Source: ZC4RG42 sp003242425 (GTDB lineage Bacteria > Pseudomonadota > Gammaproteobacteria > Burkholderiales > SG8-39). From it: 64,000 nt of DNA. The DNA lies in NCBI GenBank assembly GCA_937907425.1, contig CALCIE010000076.1, positions 56,946 to 120,945 on the forward strand, in the 5' to 3' direction. Each line of letters opens with the position of its first letter. Position 1 is the first letter of the stretch. This document shows, in pieces, positions 1 through 8,315 of this stretch. The notes below the pieces were generated by a model that worked only from the letters and a program-made list of their open reading frames with translations, was not told the DNA's origin and ran no database searches. The translations under genes were made by a program, and so were the position numbers.

Positions 1-1360
1 CGTTGGCCACATTGAGCGAGTCGCCCCGCGAGGCGTTGTAGCCCATCGCTTCGCGTACCAGCGCTTCGATCTTCGCCAGCTCGTCGGCGGCGAGCGGCTC
101 GAAGCGCACCGCCGGCACGGCCTCCGCTTCGGCAGAATCGGCGTTGGCCGCGGCCGCCTGATCGACCACGCGCCGGTAGTTCACCACCACCGCCGCCGAC
201 AGGCGCTTGATGCTGCCGGTCGGGGTGCGGGTATGGCGCACGGTGCGGTCGACCTCGTAATTGGTGACCGACTCGCGGTGCGTGCTGACGTTGGCCTGCG
301 CTTCGGCCTGCGTCTCGGGCGGATTGGTGATCGGCGCGGTCGCGGCCGGCGCCGGCTGGTTGCTCAGCGCGCCCGGCACGCCGCCCGCGGCCGCCGTCTG
401 CTGCGGCTGCTGTTGCGGCCCTGTGACGGACTCCTGCGTCTGCTGACTGCGAATCGCGGCTTCGCCCGGGTTCTGGTTGGGCCGGTAGATTTCGTCCGTC
501 GCTTCCGATTCGCTGAAGTCGATGTCGGCCGTGACCTGCGCACGCACGTTCCCGGGGCCGACGACGGGCTCCAGGATGTCGACGATGCGCTTGATGTAGC
601 TCGCCTCGAGCTGATGGCGATAGGCGAGCTGTTGCTCGTCGAGCTCGCCGTAGGATTTGCGGTTGAGGTCGGCCGACAGCAGGTTGCCGTGCTGGTCGAT
701 CACGCTCACGGCCGTGACCGGCAGGTCCGGCACGCTGGACGACACCAGATGGGTGATGCCGGCGATCTGTTCGCGGCTGAGCGTGCGCCCCGGGTAGAGG
801 GTCAGCAGCACCGAGGCGCTCGGTTTCTGCTGTTCGCGCAGGAAGACCGAGGGCTTGGGAATGGCCAGGTGCACGCGTGCGCTTTCGACTGCGGACAGCG
901 ATTGCACCGAGCGCGACAGCTCGCCTTCCAGCGCCCGCTGGTAATTCACCTGTTCCTGGAACTGGGTGAGGCCGAACTTCTGGTTCTCCAGCAGTTCGAA
1001 GCCGACCACGCCGCCGCGCGGCAGGCCCTGCGAGGCGAGCCTGAGGCGCACGTCGTGCACCTTGTCGCTCGGCACGTAGATGATTCCGCCGCCTTCGGAA
1101 AACTTGTAGGGCACGTTCATCTGCTGCAGCGCCTGCACCACGGCGCCGGCGTCGCGGTCCGCGAGGTTGGAGAACAGCACCCGGTAGTCCGGGGTCCGGC
1201 TCCACAACAGCAGACCGACGATGACGGCGATCAGTCCGGCCACGCCGGCGAGCAGCGCGAACAGCCGTTGCGGCGACAGGGTGCGCAAGCTCTGCAAAGC
1301 GCCGCCGAGCTGCGGCGGCTGGGAAGCGTGTTGGGCGACGACAGTTCCTGGTTCGGCCAT
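1..1360 (-). CDS. fliF: Flagellar MS-ring protein FliF (partial, C-terminal end beyond window)
   Basis: FliF forms the inner-membrane MS ring on which the flagellar export gate and C ring assemble. The reverse-strand reading begins MAEPGTVVAQ, has a hydrophobic membrane segment at about residues 33-53, then SRTPDYRVLFSNL, which is the typical start of the periplasmic FliF domain. The reading stays open to the window edge (about 453 residues of a usual 530-560), so the second membrane helix and the FliG-binding tail are missing here. A Gln/Pro/Ala-rich stretch near residues 310-350 matches the variable loop of the family. It is divergent from fliE. The ATG at 1358-1360 has no clear ribosome site, and an in-frame TTG two codons upstream is an alternative start. 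Confidence 0.95.
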   Translation of the reverse strand, partial: MAEPGTVVAQHASQPPQLGGALQSLRTLSPQRLFALLAGVAGLIAVIVGLLLWSRTPDYRVLFSNLADRDAGAVVQALQQMNVPYKFSEGGGIIYVPSDKVHDVRLRLASQGLPRGGVVGFELLENQKFGLTQFQEQVNYQRALEGELSRSVQSLSAVESARVHLAIPKPSVFLREQQKPSASVLLTLYPGRTLSREQIAGITHLVSSSVPDLPVTAVSVIDQHGNLLSADLNRKSYGELDEQQLAYRHQLEASYIKRIVDILEPVVGPGNVRAQVTADIDFSESEATDEIYRPNQNPGEAAIRSQQTQESVTGPQQQPQQTAAAGGVPGALSNQPAPAATAPITNPPETQAEAQANVSTHRESVTNYEVDRTVRHTRTPTGSIKRLSAAVVVNYRRVVDQAAAANADSAEAEAVPAVRFEPLAADELAKIEALVREAMGYNASRGDSLNVAN

Positions 1361-1532
1361 ATTCAAAGACGCATGCGTGGCGGGGCGCGAGCGGCCCCTG
1401 GGCTCGCGCCGATTATGGGCGCCCCCGGGGCGCGGCCAATGCGCGAATAGCCGCCCCTTTCGGCTGCAATTCCCCGCTCGACTTTGACGAAGCCGCTGCT
1501 AGTCTGCGCAGGCATCGAAAAGGAGACAGGGC

Positions 1533-1841
1533 ATGGCAGATTGGGAAACCAGGATCTCGAGCATCAACCCGGGCGCCTACCTGCAGCAGCCGGAACGGGC
1601 CGCGCCGGGGCCGGCCAGGGCCGATTTCGCCGAGGTGTTCAAGGCCGCGCTCGACCGCGTCAATGCGAGCCAGCAGGAAGCGACCGCGCTCGCCAACGCC
1701 TACGCCATGAACGATCCCAACGTCAGCCTGGAGGAGACCATGATCGCGGCCTCGAAGGCGAACATCAGCTTCCAGGCGCTGGTGCAGGTGCGCAACAAGC
1801 TGGTTTCGGCGTACCACGACATCATGAACATGCAGATCTGA
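1533..1841 (+). CDS. fliE: Flagellar hook-basal body protein FliE
   Basis: FliE is the small export-dependent protein that joins the MS ring to the rod. The 102-residue product has the family's usual length, and its C-terminal half carries the conserved pattern NVSLEETMIAASKANISFQ followed by VQVRNKLVSAYHDIMNM, which is diagnostic. A ribosome site (AAGGAGA) lies 6-7 bases before the ATG. It is transcribed away from fliF across about 170 bases, the common arrangement in proteobacteria. The gene ends 80 bases before the HDOD gene, which appears to have its own promoter. Confidence 0.96.
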   Translation: MADWETRISSINPGAYLQQPERAAPGPARADFAEVFKAALDRVNASQQEATALANAYAMNDPNVSLEETMIAASKANISFQALVQVRNKLVSAYHDIMNMQI

Positions 1842-1862
1842 GCGCCGCGCACCGCCGTACGC

Positions 1863-1889
1863 TCAAGTTCGGCGGCGCACGGCCGATAA
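1863..1889 (+). promoter_or_regulatory. Sigma-28 (FliA) promoter for the HDOD gene
   Basis: TCAAGTTC, an 11-base spacer and a perfect GCCGATAA match the FliA consensus. The -10 element ends 31 bases before the ATG at 1921, giving a short normal leader with an AAGGA ribosome site. Confidence 0.75.
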
Positions 1890-1920
1890 ATTCTCCGATC
1901 CGCCCGTAAAGGACCGCGAC

Positions 1921-2775
1921 ATGAACGACGCCGTGCCAGCCGTCGAAGGGATCGACAGCGAGGTCGACCGCCTCGTCCGGCAGATCCGGATCCCGCCCTG
2001 TCCGTCCATCCTGACGCGCATCGTGCGCGAGATGCATTCCCCCGAACCCGACCTCAACAAGGTGTCGCAATGGGTGGCGGCCGACGTCGGGCTCGCCGCG
2101 GCGATGCTCAAGACGGTCAATTCGCCGCTCTACGGCCTGCGCTACAAGGCGACGTCGGTCATGCAGGCCTTGATCCTGCTCGGGCTGCACAATGTCGCGC
2201 AGCTCATCACCGGCCTGCTGTTGCGCCAGGCCTTCGCCGTGGCCAAGAGCCCGTCCATGGACCATTTCTGGGCGCATTCCGCGGGCATGGCGGCGGCCTG
2301 CATGCTGGTGGCGCGCGAACTGAAGATCTGCGATCCCAATCAGGCCTACACCTTCGGCCTGTTCCGCGACGCCGGCATGGCGGCCATGCGGGACAAGCAT
2401 GCCTCCTACGAGGACATCCTCACCGGCGAGGCTTTCGACGGCAGCGCGCCGATCACCGCCGTCGAAATGGCGCGTTACGGCGTGACCCATGCGCACGTCG
2501 GCGCCTACTTCGGCACCAGCTGGCACCTGAACGAGAGCGTCTGGAAAGCCATCCTCCTGCATCACGACTACGACAAGTGGCCGGGCCGTGCCCGCGAGCT
2601 CGCGGTGCGCACGGCGGCGATGGGTCTGGTCGCGGAAGAGGTTTACGCGCGTCACGAGCGCGACGTGTCCTGCCCGGAATGGCCGTTGGGCGGCGGCACG
2701 GCTTTGAGCGTGCTCGATCTCGACGAGAACGGCGTGGAGAACCTGCGCGAGGAGCTCGGCCGCGCGCTGAGCTGA
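1921..2775 (+). CDS. HDOD-domain signalling protein
   Basis: The 284-residue product is a stand-alone HDOD domain, a metal-free relative of HD phosphohydrolases found in bacterial signalling. Visible family features are PPCPSILTRIVREM at the start of the domain (about residues 25-40), then VAADVGLAAAMLKTVNSPLYG and a helix-rich core to about residue 230. No catalytic HD pair typical of c-di-GMP phosphodiesterases is seen. It sits between fliE and the convergent ycgR-like gene, and a good sigma-28 site precedes it, so it is probably a late flagellar-regulon gene. Its exact output is unknown. Confidence 0.85.
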   Translation: MNDAVPAVEGIDSEVDRLVRQIRIPPCPSILTRIVREMHSPEPDLNKVSQWVAADVGLAAAMLKTVNSPLYGLRYKATSVMQALILLGLHNVAQLITGLLLRQAFAVAKSPSMDHFWAHSAGMAAACMLVARELKICDPNQAYTFGLFRDAGMAAMRDKHASYEDILTGEAFDGSAPITAVEMARYGVTHAHVGAYFGTSWHLNESVWKAILLHHDYDKWPGRARELAVRTAAMGLVAEEVYARHERDVSCPEWPLGGGTALSVLDLDENGVENLREELGRALS

Positions 2776-2782
2776 GGGCGCT

Positions 2783-3538
2783 TCACCGCAGCTTGCGCCA
2801 CTCGCGTTCCAGCTGCATCACGAAGCGCTGGACGAAGTTCGACATCTGCGGCGGCAGGGCGAGGAAGCGCATGCCGCACTGCAGTTGCGGTTTGGGCTCG
2901 CTGTCGCGCTGGATCACGTGACGCACCTCGACGTCGGCCACCACCAGACCGACCTGCGGCAAGTCGAGCCGGCAGCCGCGCAGCACCATGCCTGTTTGGG
3001 GCGCAAAGCTGCTTCCTTCCTCCACGAGGACGCCTATACCGCCTGCGCTGATGTCCACCAGCCGCAGTTTCACCTCCTCGGGACAGTTGTCCTGAGCCGG
3101 TACGTGCAGATGGAGCGGCTGGGTGATCCGCGTCGGAACACGGAAAGCCTCGCGGCGTTGCAGGCGCAGCACGCACGAGGGGAACGCAGCTTCGATCGCG
3201 GGGCCGTCGGGCAGCTCGATGCGGCGAAAGCCGTCCACCTCGTACTGAATGGAGATCTGGTGCAGCTGGGTTTCGACCACCGCCCGCCCGGCCCTGAGCA
3301 GCGCGGCGTTGGCCGCTTCGTCGGGACCGAAGTCGAGCGCGGCGCGGCGCTTGTCCGGCCACAGTTCCAGCAGGCGGCTGACGATGTAGGACTGGGCACC
3401 GAAGTGCAGCACGATCTGGCTGCGCGCGTCGCGCAACGCGCGCAGCAGCGCGAGGATCTCGACCTGCGAGTCGATGCGATAACGCGCGTACAGTTCGGAC
3501 TGGAGCCGCTGCTTGAACAGCTCCACCATGCCTGTCAT
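2783..3538 (-). CDS. ycgR: YcgR-like PilZ flagellar brake protein
   Basis: YcgR proteins bind c-di-GMP through a PilZ domain and slow the flagellar motor. The product (251 residues) has an N-terminal YcgR-type domain (about 1-120) and a PilZ domain with RREAFR (RxxxR, c-di-GMP arginines) and DISAGGIG (D/NxSxxG). The start MTGMVELF at 3538 is chosen because an AGGGAG ribosome site lies 6 bases upstream and the ATG overlaps the stop of the flhB-like gene by four bases (ATGA). This places the brake as the last gene of the fliD-fliK operon. Only 7 bases separate it from the convergent HDOD gene. Confidence 0.85.
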   Translation of the reverse strand: MTGMVELFKQRLQSELYARYRIDSQVEILALLRALRDARSQIVLHFGAQSYIVSRLLELWPDKRRAALDFGPDEAANAALLRAGRAVVETQLHQISIQYEVDGFRRIELPDGPAIEAAFPSCVLRLQRREAFRVPTRITQPLHLHVPAQDNCPEEVKLRLVDISAGGIGVLVEEGSSFAPQTGMVLRGCRLDLPQVGLVVADVEVRHVIQRDSEPKPQLQCGMRFLALPPQMSNFVQRFVMQLEREWRKLR

Positions 3539-3840
3539 TTCAATCTCCCTTCGGGTGCGGCTGGCAGTTTGCCAGCCTGCTCCATGCGATAAAGCCACGC
3601 CAGCAGTTCCGCGACCACGCGATAGAGCTGCGGCGGAATGTGTCGATCCAGATCCACTTGCATCAGCAAACTCACCAGCTCGCGCGACTGGTGCACGTAC
3701 ACGCCGGCCTCGGCGGCGCGCCGCATGATCTCTTCGGCGAGCCATCCGCGGCCCTTGGCGACCACGCGGGGCGCGATGTCGCCTTCGCGGTAGGCGAGGG
3801 CGACGGCGCTCGGCAGCGGTTGGAAATCCTGTTCACTCAT
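3535..3840 (-). CDS. FlhB-like C-terminal domain protein (FhlB family)
   Basis: This 101-residue protein resembles only the cytoplasmic C-terminal domain of FlhB, after the autocleavage point: VALAYREGD, PRVVAKGRG, then a helix and IPPQLYRVVAELLAWLYRM, each with a counterpart in the full-length FlhB at 19555-20712. No membrane segments and no NPTH cleavage motif are present. Stand-alone versions beside fliK are known in many flagellated bacteria and can partly substitute for the FlhB C-domain in export switching. Translation is coupled on both sides: it overlaps the end of fliK by 8 bases and the start of the ycgR-like gene by 4. Confidence 0.85.
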   Translation of the reverse strand: MSEQDFQPLPSAVALAYREGDIAPRVVAKGRGWLAEEIMRRAAEAGVYVHQSRELVSLLMQVDLDRHIPPQLYRVVAELLAWLYRMEQAGKLPAAPEGRLK

Positions 3841-4798
3841 CGCTATGCCACTCCGTGGCGCGCAATGCGATGCCCGCTTCCGCGAGGGCGGCGGCGAAAC
3901 CGTCGTGATGGGCGCGCAGGGTTTCGATGGTCGCCGGCGCGGCGCGCAGACTGAGACGCACACCCGCTGCGTCCAAAGCGATGCGCGCCTCGATCGCGCC
4001 GAGCTGCGGCAGCTCGATGCGCAGCGTGGTGATCCAGGCGCGCGCCTCCTGCGCTGCCCGCTCCGGGGAAGCGCGTTCCTCGGCGATTTCCAGTTCCGCC
4101 TGCTGCCGCGGCCAGACTTCGCCCTGCCAGTGCACCCGGCGCAGATCGAGCGCATCCAGCTGTTCGCGCACGATGGAAAGAAGCGGTTCCGGTACCGCGC
4201 CGTGACTCGTCGCACCCGGCTGCGTACCCGATTGGGCGTCCGGCGCGTCGGCGGCTTCCTGAGCCGGCAGCGGAAGTGGTTGCGGCAGCGGACCCGTGCG
4301 TGCTGGGACGGGAATGAAGCGATTCTGCGGTTCGGCGCGCAGGCTGTCCAGTGTGCGCTCGCCGTTGACCCATTCCTCCAGATGCGCTTCGTAGAACAGG
4401 CCGCTTGAGGAAAGCGAGCGCAGCAGCGCACGGGCCGCGAGTTCCGGCGGGGCCGTGGAGACGTCGATGCCGGCCATTGCCGGGCGCGGTTTTCCGGATG
4501 TCTCGGCGAGCAAGGCGCTGATCAGTGCGGCATCGGCGCTCAGGCGCGTCGTGGCGGAAGCGGGCGGTTGCGCCGGCGCCGTCCCGGCAGGCGCTTTCGT
4601 GACGGCAGCCGCGTCTTCCTTGGGCGGGGCGATATGCGCCTTGACGCTTTCTGTGCCGCTTAAAGGGTTGACGGGTTCTTGCGGACCGGCTGTGGGTGCG
4701 GTTTTGGCTGCCGCTGCGTTCAGGTCGAGCAGCGTTTCGAGTTTGTCGAATTTTATTCGCGACGCGAGGGCGGAAAGCGCGTTCGCCGGGTCGGCCAT
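3833..4798 (-). CDS. fliK: FliK-type flagellar hook-length control protein
   Basis: FliK measures hook length and triggers FlhB to switch export specificity. The 321-residue product has a low-complexity Ala/Pro/Thr-rich N-terminal two thirds and a conserved C-terminal Flg_hook domain (about residues 230-315: WITTLRIELPQLGAIEARIALD, VRLSLRAAPATIETLRAH, LAEAGI). The domain layout and the position next to an FlhB-like gene support the call, though the sequence is short for FliK and could be a FliK paralogue if another copy lies elsewhere. A GAGGTG ribosome site precedes the ATG. Confidence 0.75.
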   Translation of the reverse strand: MADPANALSALASRIKFDKLETLLDLNAAAAKTAPTAGPQEPVNPLSGTESVKAHIAPPKEDAAAVTKAPAGTAPAQPPASATTRLSADAALISALLAETSGKPRPAMAGIDVSTAPPELAARALLRSLSSSGLFYEAHLEEWVNGERTLDSLRAEPQNRFIPVPARTGPLPQPLPLPAQEAADAPDAQSGTQPGATSHGAVPEPLLSIVREQLDALDLRRVHWQGEVWPRQQAELEIAEERASPERAAQEARAWITTLRIELPQLGAIEARIALDAAGVRLSLRAAPATIETLRAHHDGFAAALAEAGIALRATEWHSDE

Positions 4799-4807
4799 GG
4801 CTGCACC

Positions 4808-5005
4808 TCAACCGTGCGGCGCGGCGTATTCGTCGATGTGAGGCAGACCGTCGGGATGCGCAGGCGGAGCCGGCGGGCGGCGTTCGGACTCGCGGCGGGA
4901 ATGGCGATGAGGACGGGACTGCTCGCGCGAATCACGCTCGCGGCGCACAGCCGGAACCGCCGGGACGGCCGGCGTGACGGGCTGCGCGGGCGTGCGTTCC
5001 AACAT
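4808..5005 (-). CDS. Small Arg/Pro/His-rich hypothetical protein
   Basis: A 65-residue reading with a good ribosome site (GAGGAA, 8-9 bases before the ATG) lies between fliT and fliK in the same direction, 9 bases ahead of fliK. Its composition is extreme: it is rich in Arg, Pro, Ala and Glu, with repeated PAVPAV near the N-terminus and a His-containing basic centre (RPHRHSRRE). No membrane segment or known domain is visible. Genome position and spacing suggest a real operon member, but the biased composition means a chance open frame cannot be excluded. Confidence 0.5.
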   Translation of the reverse strand: MLERTPAQPVTPAVPAVPAVRRERDSREQSRPHRHSRRESERRPPAPPAHPDGLPHIDEYAAPHG

Positions 5006-5031
5006 CGCTGCGGTTCCTCATACGACGCGGC

Positions 5032-5349
5032 TCAACGATACGCCTGCTCAACGCGGCGGCCCGCGGCCGCGGCGTTCAGCAGCCACTCCAGCCGGGCCAT
5101 CCACGGCTGGGTGAGCTCGCGGATCTCGGCATCATGCTCGAGCACGGTCAGAATGATATCGCGCCGGCGGCGGTCGATCTCGTCGCCGAGCGGACCGTCC
5201 ACGCGTTGCGCCTTGAGGCGCTCGACCCGGCGCGCGCATTCCTTTTCGGCCTCGATGAGCGCGTCCCAGTCCCCGCGCCGCGCCGCGGCCAGCATACGGG
5301 CGCTCGCATCGGCGATGGACTCGTAGAGGTTCAGCACTTCCGCACCCAT
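5032..5349 (-). CDS. fliT: Flagellar export chaperone FliT-like protein
   Basis: A short all-helical protein (105 residues) directly after fliS, the normal place for FliT, the chaperone of the filament cap FliD. Visible features are LNLYESIADASARMLAAARRGDWDALIEAEKEC, the typical first helix pair of the family, and an amphipathic C-terminal helix. The start at 5349 (MGAEVL) is preferred because of a GGGGGA ribosome site about 8 bases upstream. A frame-compatible ATG at 5385 would add 12 residues but has no ribosome site. FliT sequences diverge widely, so the assignment rests on context as well as sequence. Confidence 0.75.
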   Translation of the reverse strand: MGAEVLNLYESIADASARMLAAARRGDWDALIEAEKECARRVERLKAQRVDGPLGDEIDRRRRDIILTVLEHDAEIRELTQPWMARLEWLLNAAAAGRRVEQAYR

Positions 5350-5394
5350 CTCAGCGTCCCCCGTTCCATTGATTCCGCCTCGCATGCCGGACTT

Positions 5395-5805
5395 TTACGC
5401 CGCGGCCATCGAGGTGCGCGCTTCTTCCGGCATGGCCTGCCAGGCATCGCGCAGCTCGGTCGCAAGCCGGACCACTTCCTCCACCGTCGCCGGATCGTTT
5501 TTCAGATTGGCGAACAGCAGCCGGTTGATCATGTATTCGTACAGCGCATCGAGCTGCTGCGCGATGCTGCCGCCGCGGGCGATGTCGAGGCTGCCACGCA
5601 GCCCCTCTTCCAGGATGCGGATCGCCCTGGAGATCGATTCGCCCTTGCGTGCGATTTCTCCGGCGCGCATCGCTTCGCGCGCCCGCGCCAGCGACTGCAG
5701 CAGGCCCTCGTACAGCATGCCGATGAGCTTGTGCGGATCGGCGGCTGCGACGCCGGTTTCGACATTGACCTGGGTATAGGCGGCGGTGCCGAAGGAGCCG
5801 AACAT
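5395..5805 (-). CDS. fliS: Flagellin export chaperone FliS
   Basis: FliS binds the C-terminus of flagellin in the cytoplasm and prevents premature polymerisation. The 136-residue product starts MFGSFGTAAYTQVNVETGV, continues AADPHKLIGMLYEGLL and includes YEYMINRLLFANLKND and a C-terminal LRDAW helix, all characteristic. The start at 5805 is chosen from family alignment; an upstream in-frame ATG at 5850 would add 15 atypical residues. It follows fliD by 63 bases and precedes fliT. Confidence 0.93.
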   Translation of the reverse strand: MFGSFGTAAYTQVNVETGVAAADPHKLIGMLYEGLLQSLARAREAMRAGEIARKGESISRAIRILEEGLRGSLDIARGGSIAQQLDALYEYMINRLLFANLKNDPATVEEVVRLATELRDAWQAMPEEARTSMAAA

Positions 5806-5868
5806 GACTGGAGCCGTTTCAGTTGGAGATACCTTGAGTATCGGCAGCATTCAGGAATTCTTTACGGC

Positions 5869-7824
5869 TCAGTCGTTGTTGATCTTCGGCAGGTTGGCGA
5901 GTTGCTGTTGCAGATAGCTGGCGGTCTGCTGCATGGACGCGAGCATGGCGTCCAGTGCAGTGAACTGGGCGCGATAGCGTTTTTCGACCAGCTCCAGCCG
6001 CTGCATGAGCGCTTCGCGGCGGGTGTTCAAGTCCTTGATGGAGCGGTTCAGCCCGTCGGTGCGGCTGTCCAGCAGCCCGTCGTCGGCGAGGAACTGCTTG
6101 GCGAGATTGGCAAACTGCTCCGCGAAGCCGCGCGCGAAACTGATGGTTCCGCGCTCGCCCAGGGGCCCGCCCGTGACGAGCACCGAAATGCCCAGGCCCG
6201 TCAGTTTCTGGCCGCTGCCGGTGGCGAGCTGTCCGCCGATCGTACCGGCCACATCGACGCCGTCGGTGCTTTCCGCCGTGCCGAACAGATCCGCCGCGGC
6301 ATTGCCGCCGACGATTTCCACCTTCGAGGCCGAACCGTAGCGGTTCGAAGTGATCGTCAGGACGCCGCCGGATTCGGTCACGGTGACTTGCACGTCGTTG
6401 TCGCGCAAGGCGGTGGTGCCGTTGATCTTCGATTGCAGCTCGGCGGCCAGGGTGGCGGCGGTGTAGGTGCCGGCATTCAGCGTCACCGTCGTTTCGACGC
6501 CGTCCACTTTCAGGGTCAGCGTGTCGTTGACGCCGGCCGTGATGGTCGTGGCGGCGGCCTGGCTGCCCGTGGCCCGCCCCTGGGTCGCCAGTTGCGTGAT
6601 CTTGAGCGCGTAATTGCCCGCCTTCGCGTCGGCGCTCGCCTCGACGAAGGACACCAGGCTGTCGCTCGGTTTGGCGATCGAGGCGAACAAGGTGGCGACG
6701 TCCTTGGACGGATCGTCGAGCACCTTCTGCAGTTTGCTGCTGTCGAGCTTGAGCGTGCCGTCCGTCTGGATGGTGACGCCGATGTCCGACATGCGGTTCA
6801 GGCCGCCGCTTGCCGTCTCCAGCGCGGTGCTCATCATGCCGCGCATGAGGCTTTGCATCTGCCGCACCGTGCTGTCGCCCTGCAGGATGCCGGCCTGCTT
6901 GGTCTCGGCGTTGTAGGCGGAGAGCCTGCTTAAGGTCGTCCACAGTTCGTTGTAGGCCTTGACGAAGTTGTCGACCGCCGATTTCGCGCCGCTGTTGTCG
7001 CGCGTGATCGACAGCGTGACGGTCTTGCCTTCGTCGGCTTGCAGGAGATCGAGCGTGACGCCTTCGATGGCGTCGGTGATGCGGTTGCCGGACTTGGTGA
7101 CGGTGATGCCGTCGATGACCACTTCGGCGTTGCGGGCGGCCACCGTTTCGCTCAGGTTCGAGACCCCGCCGGCGCTGGCGTCGTAGGCGAGCGCATCCAG
7201 GCCCGATCCGTTGTCGTCGCTCACCGTGATGCGCAGAGCGTTCGCAAGGCCGGTCTCGCCCGAGGCGATCACCAGCCGGTAGCCCTGGCCATCGTTGACG
7301 ATGGTGGCCGTGACGCCGGCATTGGCGGCGTTGATGGCATCCCGCACGCCCGCAAGCGTCGCGTTCTGCGGGGAGATCTCGATGGTGCGGCTGCTCTTTT
7401 CGGAATTGGGGACGAAGGTGCCGTCCTCGTAGGCACCGAACTGGATGGTGAGCGTGCCGCTGCCGACGATGTCCGAAGTCGAGGCGTAGAGGCCCGAGCT
7501 CAGTTTCTGCGCTTCGGCCAGCGACTTGACCTCGATGCTGTACTTCCCCGGCACGGCCGAGGCGTCGGCGCGCGCGCTCAGCACGTCGCTCGCGCTGACC
7601 GAAACCTTGCTGGTGACGAAGCTGCTGGTGGAGGTGAGCGCCTGCATGGCGCTCTGGAAGGAGGACACCGCACTCTTGAGCGAGCCGTAGGCGGAAAGCT
7701 TGGCCTGGTAGCTCGCTTCTTTGGCTGCAAGCTGTTGCAGCGGACGCTGCTCGACCGCCATCAGCTGGCTGATGATCGATTCGATGTCCAGTCCTGAACC
7801 GATGCCGCTAGCGGAGATCGCCAT
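5869..7824 (-). CDS. fliD: Flagellar filament cap protein FliD (long form)
   Basis: FliD forms the cap under which flagellin polymerises. The 651-residue product begins with the FliD_N pattern SGIGSGLDIESIISQLMAVEQRPL and ends with a FliD_C coiled-coil region (LNRSIKDLNTRREALMQRLELVEKRYRAQFTALDAMLASM). It is longer than the common 450-480 residues: an additional beta-rich part at about residues 390-540, containing DTLTLKVDG and VTVTESGGVLTITSNR, looks like a flagellin-IN-type module and probably forms an exposed domain. It lies 47 bases after flaG and heads the chaperone genes. Confidence 0.95.
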   Translation of the reverse strand: MAISASGIGSGLDIESIISQLMAVEQRPLQQLAAKEASYQAKLSAYGSLKSAVSSFQSAMQALTSTSSFVTSKVSVSASDVLSARADASAVPGKYSIEVKSLAEAQKLSSGLYASTSDIVGSGTLTIQFGAYEDGTFVPNSEKSSRTIEISPQNATLAGVRDAINAANAGVTATIVNDGQGYRLVIASGETGLANALRITVSDDNGSGLDALAYDASAGGVSNLSETVAARNAEVVIDGITVTKSGNRITDAIEGVTLDLLQADEGKTVTLSITRDNSGAKSAVDNFVKAYNELWTTLSRLSAYNAETKQAGILQGDSTVRQMQSLMRGMMSTALETASGGLNRMSDIGVTIQTDGTLKLDSSKLQKVLDDPSKDVATLFASIAKPSDSLVSFVEASADAKAGNYALKITQLATQGRATGSQAAATTITAGVNDTLTLKVDGVETTVTLNAGTYTAATLAAELQSKINGTTALRDNDVQVTVTESGGVLTITSNRYGSASKVEIVGGNAAADLFGTAESTDGVDVAGTIGGQLATGSGQKLTGLGISVLVTGGPLGERGTISFARGFAEQFANLAKQFLADDGLLDSRTDGLNRSIKDLNTRREALMQRLELVEKRYRAQFTALDAMLASMQQTASYLQQQLANLPKINND

Positions 7825-7871
7825 GTGCTAATTCCCGGGGTGAAGCCCCATCCGGGCCGAAATACCGAAAC

Positions 7872-8207
7872 TCAGGCAGTATCCCTGATCAGCGCGCCGC
7901 TGATCGGCGGAATAGCGCGGGCGATCGCCAGCACTTCTTCCGATGGAATTTGCCGCAGCACCTCGTTGGTTTCCTTGTCGACGATCCGGACGATGGTCTT
8001 GCCGGTTTCCTCGTCGATTTCGAACTGCAATTGGCTGTCGTGGCTGCGCAGGGTCTCGTTGATCCGTGCCACGGCGGCCCGCAGCGCCTGTTCGTTGTGC
8101 AGGATTTCCGTTTCGGACGTGCCAGGTGCAGCCGCCGCGCGCCGAGGCTCGGGCTCGACCGGTCGTCCCTGCGCCTGCGTCGCGGTGACGATCGTATCGA
8201 TTTTCAT
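7872..8207 (-). CDS. flaG: FlaG family protein
   Basis: The 111-residue product has the FlaG layout: a disordered Arg/Pro/Ala-rich N-terminus followed by a compact C-terminal domain, LQFEIDEETGKTIVRIVDKETNEVLRQIPSEEVL. FlaG proteins lie between flagellin and fliD in many polar flagellates and influence filament length. Both the order fliC-flaG-fliD and the motif IPSEE support the call. A run of sequence able to fold lies between fliC and this gene. Confidence 0.92.
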   Translation of the reverse strand: MKIDTIVTATQAQGRPVEPEPRRAAAAPGTSETEILHNEQALRAAVARINETLRSHDSQLQFEIDEETGKTIVRIVDKETNEVLRQIPSEEVLAIARAIPPISGALIRDTA

Positions 8208-8251
8208 GGCCTTGGCTCCCTGTACTCAAGCGCGTGCGAACGCCCGTGCGG

Positions 8252-8294
8252 CAACCCGGAGCGGAGGAGGGTCCGCCGCTGGATTGCCGCCGGT
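8252..8294 (-). other. Possible hairpin between fliC and flaG
   Basis: On the minus strand GGCAA pairs with TTGCC around an inner stem AGCGG/CCGCT. There is no T-run after it, so it is more likely an mRNA-stabilising or attenuating hairpin than a full terminator. Confidence 0.3.
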
Positions 8295-8315
8295 GCGTTA
8301 CGCATCAGGCTTCTC

